Source of the DNA: Dictyophora rubrovolvata
Taxonomy: Eukaryota > Basidiomycota > Agaricomycetes > Phallales > Phallaceae
Length of the DNA stretch: 64,000 nucleotides
Direction: 5' to 3'
Assembly (NCBI GenBank): GCA_029959195.1
Contig: CP114126.1
Coordinates: 1,426,001-1,490,000, forward strand
Shown: positions 15,918 to 26,705 of the stretch, piece after piece
Layout of the letters: every line of letters begins with the position of its first letter
Position numbering within the stretch: position 1 is the stretch's first letter
Program-made: the position numbers and the translations under genes
Notes under the pieces: model-generated
Database searches by the model: none
Told to the model about the DNA's origin: nothing
What the model saw: only the letters and a program-made list of their open reading frames with translations

Positions 15918-18900
15918 CTATTTGGTATATTTATTCTTCTCCACAAGCTCTGAAAGTTGATTAGCATGGCGTCTAGCCTCTTCAACTTGTTTCTGTAACG
16001 TCCTATAAAAACGAATCAGTCATCCAAAAAAAAGTCTTTTTATCAGCCAAATCAACTACCCACTTGATATGATTGTCGAGCTCGGCTATTCGCTCTTTCG
16101 CACCTTGCCTCTCTCTCTTGATCTTCTCTTCAGCAGCCTTCAGCCGATTTTCATATTCCTTGACTCGAGCCTCCCATTTTTGTTCGGCTGTCTGATGCTT
16201 CTCAATAAGTTGAGCGTTAGTTTCTTCGGCCGACGCAAGCTGATTTTGATAGTTGATAATACGCCTTTCGGAATTGATAAATTTGGAGTTCGCAGCACGA
16301 AGTTCGGCATCTCGAGAATTGGGCGATGATTTCACTGTTCCTAGTTGAGCAGTAAGTGTGGCATTGGTCGACTGTAGCAATAGTGACAATCAGCTCAAAG
16401 AAAAAAAGGGAAGAGAAGTATGTATATTTATACCTTCAGGGCCTCAAGCTCGCCTTCCTTAGCCATGAATTTACGTCTCCAGGTTTGCCGGGTTTCCAAA
16501 GCCGCTTTCACAGACTTTTCGAAACCGTCGATTTGCTTGGAATAATTCTCCAGTCGCCTTTTAACAACGTGATATTGATCCGCAATTCGTCCTTCGGCTT
16601 CCTTTGTCCTCTTATCAAAGTCCAATTGGATTTGACTAAGGGCTTTCAATTTACTTATCAAACTGTCATGAAAGATCGTGAAATTCGTGAATGGTTTGGT
16701 CTCGGCACCGCCTTTCTAGAAAAAAAAAACGCTGTAAATAATAACTTCATGAAAGGAACTAAAAACCAACCTGAACTCTGTCAACACCCAAAATCTTATC
16801 CAAATATTGGTAAATAGTTAGTAAAAGCGTATTCCGCTCCGTCAACTGGTCACGAAATTGCGTTTCGTTTGACAGAATAGTGCGTTGATCTTTCGATAAT
16901 CGCTGTTCAAGTTCGTTGAGGCGAGCACGATGCGTCGCGAGGTCTGTTTCTGCAGTTTTCAAACTACTCTGAACAGAATCAAGCTTCTCAGTAACATTTA
17001 ACTTGGCTTGCGTTTGTACGGCCAGTTCAGCAGTTAGGTCACGGTTGACCGAATGTAATTTGTCGATTTGAGCTTCGCGCTCACGATATGCCGCTTCTCG
17101 GCCTGCCAACTCGGCGCGGGCTCGAGACAAGTCATCCTCCGTACGTGCTAGGTCACGTTTTAGACGATCTAATTCTAGTTCAAGAGAGAATTTGTCGGTT
17201 GTATGAGACTCCCCGACGCGCTTTGTTTCGGCTTCCAGAGTCCGGAGGGCATTCTGAATGACCGCATAGTCATTGTCTCGCTCAACGAGTAATGCTTTCT
17301 CCCGCCCAAGGTCGTCTAATGCAGTCTTCAGCTCCGCCTGCTTCTCTTCCAAAGCACGACGGTGACGGCGCTGTTCGTCTTCCTGTTGTTTTTCAATAGC
17401 ATCGAGCTCGTTATCTAAGTCTTCCCGCGCTTTTCTTTCTGACTCCAGTTCCGCGGCTAGAGCTTCAGCATGTTGACCCAATTCTTCCTCACGAGCACGA
17501 TGGGCGAGAATTTCTTGGTGACACTGTTCATAAAGCGCAGTCGTCTCTTGAAGCTGCGCTTTAGTAGAGTTGAGTTTCTAATTTCAACGGATACGAATGA
17601 ATCTTATCTTCTAAAAAAAACAAAAGGAAAAAAGGAAACATACTTCTTTAAGAGCAGAGTTAATAGTTTCTGTCGATTCGCGATCAGAGGCACTATCCTG
17701 TTTGAACCGACTAAACTCAATCCGAAGTCTTTCTAATTCATCCTCGCCATCCCATATTTGTTGACTAAGCTTGTTAATATCTTCGTTGGTCGCCTTCATT
17801 TCCTCGTCTTTTTGTTCTAGGATGTCCTCAAGCTGCCGAATGACGTTCTCTTGCTCCTCGAGTTGAGTGTTCCTATCTTGCAACTCAGCCTCATGCTCAA
17901 CAATTACCTTTTTTTAAATGGGAAACCGTTTCTTGAGCTGGCGACGAGAATAAACAAAGAAGCACGCACGTCACGCAGTTCGTCATTCTGGGCTTGATGC
18001 TCAGCTAGCTCACCTCTCCAAGCTTCTTTAGCCTGTGCCAGCAACGTGTCATACTCCATCCTTATCTCTTCAGCTTCGCGGGTCTTGAGGTCCAGGTCGT
18101 CTTCGCGTTGCTGAAGTTCTATTAAAGTGGCAGCTAGTTGATCCCGTACGGCGTTCAATGCATCTTCCAGCGCATCGCGTTCTTCGCGTTCTTCTAAGAG
18201 TTGCGACCTACTCTCGCTACGCTCAAGAGTTTCGGCCTCACGCCGTCGTTCAGAATCCTCCAGTACAAGTTTTAAGCGTTCGATCTCATCTTCGAGAATC
18301 TCTTTATCTTCTTCATATTGGGCGAGGTGGTGTTGATCCTCTTCATGTTGAGTCTGTAGATCCTCAATCGTTTCCTCTGCCGTGGCAAGTTGACGCTCTA
18401 GCCTGGCTCGACGCGTTTCACCGCCGTCAGAGGTAAGAGAGACATTTCCTCTTTGAGTGAGCTCATCCTTCAGACGATCGATTTCTTCCTCCATAACAGC
18501 CCTGACATTCTCCAACTCTTCTTCTAAAACAGCTTGACGTTCTTCTAGCTCTGCATTTCGTGCTTCAGCTTCACGGAGAGCGGTATCATCTGGACCGACA
18601 GCCTTGCGACGACGTAACTCTCGAACTTCACGTTCCCGTTCGGCCAGTGCGTCTTCAAGGTCCTTTTCCCGAGCTTTGGATCCAGTAGCACCTTTCTGAG
18701 CGGCCTGTAATTCTTTTTCCAGTTCAAGCAGGAGTTTCTTGTACCTCTTGAGCTCTACGCCGCGCGATTGGACTTCAATCTTGAGATTAATATTCTGCTT
18801 GAACGCCGCCTCCACGTGTTCGGGTGCTAATTGATTGAGTCGTTCTTCCAGGAAATGAACTTTGAGTTTTAAAGAGAAATTCTCCTTTTTAAGAGAGTCG

Positions 18901-19268
18901 ATGACCTGTAAAGAGCGGTGATTATTTGAATAAAATTATACGCCCATTGTCGCTCATTGTAAGTAAGAGAATACCTTCTCTTGTTCACGGAGAGTGAGAT
19001 TGACCCCACCTCTCGATGTCGGGGGCTTCGTTTTGATGGCCATGGGAGTCGGTGGGTCGTCGGGACCGTCGTCCTCCTCGCCATTATCACCAGCAGCAGC
19101 TGTCGAATGCTTTGGAGCAACGGGTGTTGAGGCGGTATCCGATCTGACGCGAGGTCGACTCGCGGATGGAGGCCCCGGTGTCGAGGGAGGCCCACCGCCT
19201 AGACTTCCCAGCGACACATCTGGAAATGAGCCGATGGAGTCATCTAGCATATTTTCGAAAGTTGGCAT
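15918..19268 (-). CDS. Centrosomin-motif (CM1) coiled-coil microtubule-organiser protein (Mto1/Pcp1-type)
   Basis: Large coiled-coil protein of about 990 residues, probably at the spindle pole body or other microtubule-organising sites, where CM1 motifs bind the gamma-tubulin complex. After a Ser/Pro/Gly-rich N-terminal 90 residues, the CM1 motif reads LREQEKVIDSLKKENFSLK followed by LKVHFLEERLNQLAPEH. One intron lies inside the motif at about 18907-18975. The rest is almost continuous heptad-type coiled coil rich in E, R, K and Q, for example REREVRELRRRK and EEEIDRLKDEL. It ends VEEARRHANQLSELVEKNKYTK. I see no C-terminal PACT or Mto1-type domain. Genes of this class differ between fungi, so I assign the motif class and not an orthologue. 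It is divergent from SAC6 across about 150 bp. Confidence 0.85.
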
Positions 19269-19312
19269 CCTGGACCAAAGTCAGCCAGGATTGGAGAGTC
19301 ACTGGACGTGTC

Positions 19313-19318
19313 ACGCGT
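19313..19318. promoter_or_regulatory. ACGCGT element in the CM1 gene-SAC6 divergent promoter
   Basis: The context is gtcACGCGTcta, midway in the space of about 150 bp between two divergent start codons (19268 and 19422). Almost the same flanks occur at 3346. Confidence 0.45.
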
Positions 19319-19421
19319 CTACATACAAAGTTTGGTGTCGCCTCTTGTTTCACAACGCTGATTTCACACCTAACAACACTAGCTTTTTTCGTTTCTGTTC
19401 TCGAATTCTCAGAACAATCTA

Positions 19422-21807
19422 ATGGAGGCAATCCGTCTTCAAAAGAAATATCCGCAGGTTACTCGCGAGGAAATGCTCGATCTGATTAATCGCTTCAAGT
19501 TCGTATTATCGCTCTGTCTTCCGCTTAGATCTTCCATCGTCCTCAACCATGTAATACAGCCAGATCGACACAGATAACCCTGGTCAGGTTTCCAAACCTG
19601 CTGCAATATCAGCTCTGCAATCAAGAGGAGAGTCGTACGACGTTGTGCGCGAAACGTTGAAGCACGTCAGTGTTGATGCCAGCGGCAAAGTCGAGCTGGA
19701 AGATTTTGTCGAGGTATGGCTCTTGCAAACCATTCGTGTCTCCTCACTTACACGTATGATAGCTTGCTGTGAAGTTAAAGGAACAAAAATCCACTTCGAC
19801 CCTGCAGCAGAAGAAGGGTAAAGTCACTGTCCAAGGATCCAACGCCAACGTTAGTCATACTATCAACGAAGACGAAAGAAGCGAATTCACAAATCATATC
19901 AATGGGGTCTGTATTTGTGCAGCATCGTTTATCATCATATATCTCATATCATTATATTGTTCTTGTCTTGCTAGGTCTTGGAGGGTGATGTCGACGTTGG
20001 CGGCCGACTGCCCATTCCGACAACGACTATGCAACTCTTCGACGAATGTCGTGATGGCTTGATCCTCTGCAAACTCATCAATGATTCCGTTCCCGACACG
20101 ATAGACACTCGTGTCCTGAATAAACCCACAGCTCGTAAACCCCTAAATGCCTTCCAAATCACTGAAAATAACAACATTGTTATTGCCTCCGCAAAGGCAA
20201 TTGGCTGTTCTATTGTCAATATTGGCAGCTCAGATATTGCTGAAGGTCGTGAACACTTGATCCTCGGTCTGATCTGGCAGGTTATTCGTCGTGGTTTGTT
20301 GGCCCGTGTCGATATCAAGATTCATCCTGAGCTATATCGTCTTTGTGAGGACGGTGAAACGATTGAAGACCTCTTGAGACTTGCACCGGATCGAATTCTG
20401 CTAAGATGGTTTAACTATCACTTGAAAGCCGCCAACTGGCATAGAAAGTATATGTTCCTCTTTTCGCCCTTCGTTATCTAGAGCTAACATCTGTAAATTC
20501 AGAGTAAACAATTTCAGTAAGGACGTAAGCGATGGTGAAAATTACACCGTTCTCCTTAATCAACTAAAACCGGATCAATGTTCGCGTGCACCTCTTCAAA
20601 CTAAGGATCTCCGCCAAAGAGCCGAGGAGGTACGGTTTGCTATGTCTTTTCTACGGGATGCCTACTAAATGTATGTATGTATATAGGTTCTCAGAAACGC
20701 AGATGCAATCGGATGTCGCAAATATCTCACACCTCAATCCATGACCTCCGGAAATCCTCGTCTCAATCTTGCATTCGTGGCTAATTTATTCAACACACAC
20801 CCCGGACTTGAACCTCTCGACATGCAAGAAGCTAAAGACTACGGCATTGTCGAGGACTTCGATGCCGAAGGCGAGCGTGAAGCTCGTGTATTCACCCTTT
20901 GGTTGAATTCTCTAGGTGTTGAACCATCTGTAGTCAACCTCTTTGAGAATTTGAAAGATGGGTTAGCCATCCTCCAAGCATTCGATAAGATCGTTCCAGG
21001 TAGCGTGCTGTGGAAGAAGGTCAATCAACCTAAAGCAGCCGGACCCGGTTTTGTCATCCCCGCGGAAGGAGAAGAGGCCGATGACATGCTGGTTGACCGA
21101 CCGAGGTTGACACGGTTTAAAGCTGTGGAAAACACCAACTACGCAGTCGATCTTGCTGTTCAGAATAGATTACATATGGTTGGTGTTCAAGGAAGTAATA
21201 TCGTTGATGGAAATAAAACGCTGGTTCTTGGTCTCGTATGGCAACTTATGAGGTAACCGTTTTATTTCAGAATTGCGTTCCGATAATCATTAAATGATTT
21301 AGGTTAAACATTATCCACACATTGTCTTCTCTGTCCGGGAATAACCGACCAATTTCGGATACCGAGATCTTGAAGTGGGCGAACACCACTGCACAAAAGA
21401 ACAAATCTTCCGTCAAACCCATTCGGTCATTTAAAGATCCTTCCATTACAACTGGCGTATTTTTTCTCAACCTTTTGGATGCCATGCAACCTGGTATTGT
21501 CGACTTTAACATGATTACCAATGTCAGCGAGACCGGCGATTACGAAGAGCGCAGACAAAACGGTATGTTATTCAATGTTCGGTCTTTAAATTCGAGTCTT
21601 GACGAATGTACGAAGCCAAACTCGCTATATCCATTGCGCGTAAAATGAATGCTCTTATCTTCATTGTTCCTGAAGATATTGTAGATGTCCGGCCTCGTTT
21701 GGTAATGCGTCTATTTCGCCTCCAACCTTCTACCAACAAACATACTGACCTTTTTATAGATTCTGACTTTTGTCGCCAGTTTGATGAGTCTTCAACAACA
21801 CCACTAA
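19422..21807 (+). CDS. SAC6: Fimbrin, actin-bundling protein
   Basis: Cross-links actin filaments in cortical patches and rings and is needed for endocytosis and polarity. The start is MEAIRLQKKYPQVTREEM. An EF-hand-like N-terminal part (QIDTDNPGQVSKPAAISAL, then DASGKVELEDFVEL) precedes four calponin-homology domains forming two actin-binding domains. Markers are GRLPIPTTTMQLFDECRDGL, LIWQVIRRGLLARVDIK, ARVFTLWLNSLGVEPSVVNL, GLVWQLMRLNIIHTLSSL and IFIVPEDIVDVRPRL. It ends FVASLMSLQQHH. About 630 residues after splicing, the usual fimbrin size. Introns are about 50-70 bp, and one near 20685 contains a short gtat repeat. Nothing is missing. Confidence 0.96.
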
Positions 21808-22128
21808 ACTTATTGCCTGAAATGTCAAATTTTTCTGTTTAATCTTTTTTTCTCCTTGCGTTGTATCGCTCTCATTTGTGTAAACGTAAACTACTAATAG
21901 CCGGCAAATGAAGAAATGTATTCTGAATGGTATCAATAATAATACTAGGAACGTGTATCACAGCTGTTAAGACTCTCTTGATCAATACTAATAAACGGGA
22001 CTCCCTCGAGGCACGCGTCTTTAACTGGACAAATAAACCTCTGAGTCCTCGAAGAACAGAGCTCTAAGGATTTGTTGGGAATAATGCGTATAAGATACAT
22101 GATATAAAAATCAACTACATGAGTATAC
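21808..22128. other. Convergent 3' region between SAC6 and eIF5B
   Basis: No gene is seen. It contains cgaggcacgcgtctt at 22007-22021, an exact 15-base match to the promoter of the eIF5B/MAK5 pair at 26633-26647, here in a tail-to-tail region where a promoter is not expected. Confidence 0.5.
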
Positions 22129-25100
22129 TTAAGGTATTCCGAGACGCTAGAAGCCAGGTTAAACATGCTCGCATGAGATTTAAAGGAAACGGCGCTTACT
22201 GCTTTCAAGCTTTTAATCAATTGCCATTCCTCCGTTGAAACATCCGTCCTGAATGACTCCTGCGGGAATTTATATCAGTAGGTATCATAATAAAACTGAA
22301 TCTAAACTCACCTTTAGAACGTCAATGCTCTGTCGTGTCACTTGACTTAATATCTCGTCTTTTTCATCGAAATGTCGTCCAAACATTTTGGCCGATTCGT
22401 AAACTGCATGCTCAATCTTGACAGCGACACCACTGCCTTGCTGAGACTTCTTTACAATCTAATATACCCTTGATTAGTAAACGAATTGCTATCACTATTG
22501 AAAGAACCTTACATCCATTGATTTGTGGTTAATTTCCAGCGAGGTACTGGGATATGATCAATACCCTCCGATGTGTGACAAACGAAAGACGTACATTTTC
22601 CCCAATCGGATTACTTCTTTCTTGTTTGTCTGTGGATCAGTTTTGACTACACATACTGGAGTTCCAACGCGCAGTGATCCATCAAGGATATCCACACCAA
22701 GTATAATTGGGTCACGTTTGCAGAAAGCTTGAATAACCTTGAGACGACATGGCCACACTGCTTGAGGTGCCGCATCTCTTCGTTTGGCCTCTGTAATCTC
22801 GGCGTTATAAGCAGTGAAAGCGTCGAACAGGTGATAAATAATGTCCGCTGTAATGAGCTTTTGATTACGACAAGATACTCCAAAAGCGCGGTTGATGCGT
22901 ACCCTTGAATAATTTAATGCCAAGTTCTTCCGCTAGCTTCTCGGCTTCTTTGTCGATAGAAACATCGAAGCAAAGAATACATGCCAATTCTTTGGCTTTC
23001 TCTAGCATAGTCGCGGCGCGCATGATATCTCGCTTGTGTACAGGACCGATATTGATACCAGAAACGGGGATTTTGCTGGATTTCAAGAAATCTAACAATG
23101 CTTCTAAAGACCCAAGGGTACTTGCTTGAACACAGACGCCTTGTCCTGATTTATCGATGGTGTTGAGCAAACTTGTAAGATCCGACATGACCTCGTCTCG
23201 AAGCTCGTCTTCGTCATCGTCAGGTCCTACGACCATCAATCGTGAACCAGCGATAGCTTTTTCCAAATCCGGGGCGACTATCTTGACACCAAGTGCGGCT
23301 TTAACCTCTTTATGGTGAACATACACCGACTACGGGATGGTCAGCATCTGAGATAGCCACAGGTGAAAACAAAGATTCACACACTTTGATACGCATTTCT
23401 CGTAAAGGTTGAGGTGTTAGCAAAGCACGAACGTTCGTAACAATCGGTCCATTCAAGCCGCAAACAACGATTCGATCCCCTTCCTTTAGAATACCGTTCG
23501 ACAAAACAACATCAATTGTAGTACCCAAGCCTTCGATGACTTTGACTTCTAAGACAGTACACTCCAGTTCGGACAGGTACATTAGTCGATCGCTCATACG
23601 CTGCTGTGTGAGGTTGACCAACAACATGATCATATCCGGAACACCTTCACCTGTGATAGCAGAAGTCGGGACCAGAGACACATTTCGTGCAAAGTTCTTG
23701 TTCTCATAGTAGAGTTCGGCATTCAAGCCCTGCTCAGCAAATGCCAGTTTTGTCTCCTTTAATCGATGTTCGAATTCACGCTGGACGGCTATCTTTTGCT
23801 TCTTCAGTGAATCTTGGAATGCATTATCCGGAATCGCCTCCCAGCCATACATACGGTCAATCTAAAGTAGTTAGCTTGCGGACGTGAAAGGTTAAGGAAG
23901 GAATGCTTACCTTATTCAATGCAACGATGAAGGGCGTTTTACGATCACGCAACAGCCGTAGTGATTCCAGAGTTTGTGGCTCTAGTCCGTGCTGAATAAA
24001 TTTGAGACAAAATTCTCACTCTTGAACGAAATTCTTCAGCACATACCATAATATCCACAACAAGGATGGCAATATTACATAGTGAGCTACCTCGCGACCG
24101 GAGATTTGTAAACGACTCGTGTCCGGGAGTATCAATCACAAGCAGACCGGGGATTTTGTAGTCGAAGTCTCCGTCCTTGAAAGAACTGATGTCACCCCGA
24201 AATTCTATTGAGTATAAAGACTGCTTACGGGGTTCATCACAGCAGTCTTAGTTTTAATCGCGTCAACAGGGAAGTATGTAGCACCAATCTGCTGCGTAAT
24301 GCCACCTGCTTCACCTTCTTGTACGTTTGTTTGACGAATCTGTCATTTAGAATAAATATCACAAAACAAAAGGTAGACCCAAAGGAAGCCTACTTTATCT
24401 AGAAGTTTCGTTTTCCCTGTATCGACGTGACCAAGAATGCAGCAAATGGGACTTCGTAAATCATCTTTGCTACGCGCTGCCAACGCGTCCTCATATCTCT
24501 TTTGACGTCGTTCAGCCGCTTCTGCTTTTCTTTGGGCGGCTTGTTTTTGAGCGGAAGTCATACCATCCTCAGAATCAGATTCGGATGAGCTTTCTTCAGA
24601 CTCTTCTTCTGAATCTTCTTCAGAGCCATCCGATTCTTCTTCTTCCGATTCTTCAGGTGATGCTGGGGCGGGTTTAGCCGTAGTAGGGGTAGGAGTGGGT
24701 TTAGGTTGAGGTTTAGCACCTTTCGGGGGAGCAGGTGACGTGGGAGATGTAACGGCTTCCTCCTCGTCGCTACTAGCGTCCCAACTATCTTTGACGGGAG
24801 GTTTCTTAATCTCTACTTTCTCCTCCTCTGACTTTTCATCATCGCTTGCTTCCCAATCCTCTTTAGGTGCAGACGCAGCTACAGACTCATCAGGTTCGGG
24901 AGCAACACTCTCAGCAACCTCATCAGTGTCGGCTTTTTCCACCTCTTTTGTAACTAAGTCTTCTTTCGCAATAGGACCTTTTCGTTTTCGACTGCCATAT
25001 ACCATTTTCTTGGAGGCACCGCTAGCTTGCCCATTTTGCTGTTGCTGTAGTCCTTCGATCTTGACGACCCCAGACTCTAGTAAGGCCTTCTTTCGCAATT

Positions 25101-26607
25101 CAGCCGCGGCTTTCTCCTCCTTTTGCTTCTTGGTAAGATATTTGCCTTCCTTTTTCAGCTGTTCCTTCTTAGCCTGTATCTCTGGACTTCAGCGGGCGGC
25201 TGACCACAATCACTTATGAAGGACAACTGTACCTTCTCTTTCTCCTTCTTTCGTTGTTTCGCCTCCTCCTGAAGTCGCTGCAACTCCGCTTCTCTTCTCT
25301 CCTCTTCTTCAATCCTTCGTCGCTCTTCCTCGATTCGCTGCTTCTCAGCCTCTTCTGCCAATCGTTTCTGTTCTAATGCCGCCTTCATAGCAGCCAAAGC
25401 ACCCGTAAGTTTCTTAGGAGCTGGTGCAGGTGCTTCCTCTTTCTTGGCCGATTTCTTCTTCTTCTTCTTCTTATCAGACTTAGCACCGTGAGCACCACCC
25501 TCCTCATCTTCTTCATCCCCATCATCTTTTTCTTCCTTGGGTGCTTCCTTTGGTGCAGGTGGTGCAGGAGCGAGCTCAGCATCGGGTTCAGCACCGTCAA
25601 CAGCCGCCTTTTTAGCTGCAGCTTGTGCCTTCTTCTTGGCCTATGGCGGAAATCGTAATTAACTAGGATACCGCGAGGTAGTCTCTTGTACGTACTTTCT
25701 CTCGTTCCTTCTTTAACCGCTCTTTCTCCTTCTTCGACAAGATCACCGGTCCCTCTGCCGGAGCTTCGTCCTCCTCTTTAGTTGTTGCAGGTTCCGAAAG
25801 AGCTGCTGGAACAGACTCGGACTGCTCTTCCTCGACTTTTTCCGCCTTCTTCTTCTTCTCGACTGCGCCCTTCTTATCCTTCTTGCCCTTTTTCTCTTTT
25901 GAAGGACCCCATTCCTCATCTGCCAACTCCTCAGCAGTCATCTGTACCGCGCTTTTGTCTTTCTCCTCCTCCACCGGTTCTGGCACCGGCTCTTCAGCCT
26001 CCTCCTCCTCCTCCTTCTTACTCGATTTGCCTTTTTTACCCTTTTTACCCTTCTTCTTCGCAGGACCCCACTCCTCATCAGCCAAATCTTCAGCAGTAAC
26101 TTGAATTGGCCCCTTTGGCGCACTTATGTCGCCTTTAGCTGCAGCAGCTTCGCCATCGGAACCTTCACCTGGTGGAGGACCATCTTCAAAGGATACCGCC
26201 GTCTCCTTTTTCGGCTTCTTCTTTTCTTTTTTATTTTTGACAGCCTTGATGGTCGACTAGATTTGTGTGAGTAAAGATCCGATAATACATTAACTTGAGT
26301 TTCATTGTTACCATTAATCCTCCGAAATCATCTTCGTTATCATCCCCACCACCAACCTCAGCAATACCTAATGCAGCAAAGCTACTAAATCCTCCACCGG
26401 ATTTTTTGGATTGATATTCATTATCCGATGATTCCTGTGCTGGTGCTGGTGCTGGTGCTGCTACTTCTGGTTGCTTTGAAGCTGATGAAGTGGTGTTTTC
26501 CCTCAGAAACTATTAAAATAGTGATCGAATAATAAAATGACGAAAGCATACCAATATTCATCGTCGTCCTGCTTTTTTCCTTTGCCCTTCTTTCCTTTTG
26601 GTGGCAT
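22129..26607 (-). CDS. FUN12: Translation initiation factor eIF5B (universal IF2-type GTPase)
   Basis: GTPase that promotes joining of the 60S subunit at the end of translation initiation. The start [19 protein letters not shown] at 26607 leads into a very long Lys/Glu/Ser-rich N-terminal region (about 600 residues) typical of eukaryotic eIF5B and of low complexity. The G domain has G1 [14 protein letters not shown]3 [18 protein letters not shown]4 ALNKIDR and G5 [14 protein letters not shown]. Next come beta-barrel domain II ([20 protein letters not shown]), domain III ([20 protein letters not shown]) and domain IV. The last exons give REE-type [20 protein letters not shown] and RLGIP, with a 53-bp intron before the final five residues. 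About 1,250 residues in total. It is divergent from MAK5 across 98 bp and convergent with SAC6. Confidence 0.96.
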
Positions 26608-26638
26608 ATTGACTTGATATTGACCGGAGCTACGAGGC

Positions 26639-26644
26639 ACGCGT
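26639..26644. promoter_or_regulatory. ACGCGT element in the eIF5B-MAK5 divergent promoter
   Basis: The context is cgaggcACGCGTctt, in the 98-bp space between start codons at 26607 and 26706. The full 15 bases recur exactly at 22007-22021. Confidence 0.45.
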
Positions 26645-26705
26645 CTTGTAGAGCAGTACGTAATTTGATTAGACGCCCCGCAAGTATATTCTATTCCCTC
26701 TCGGA

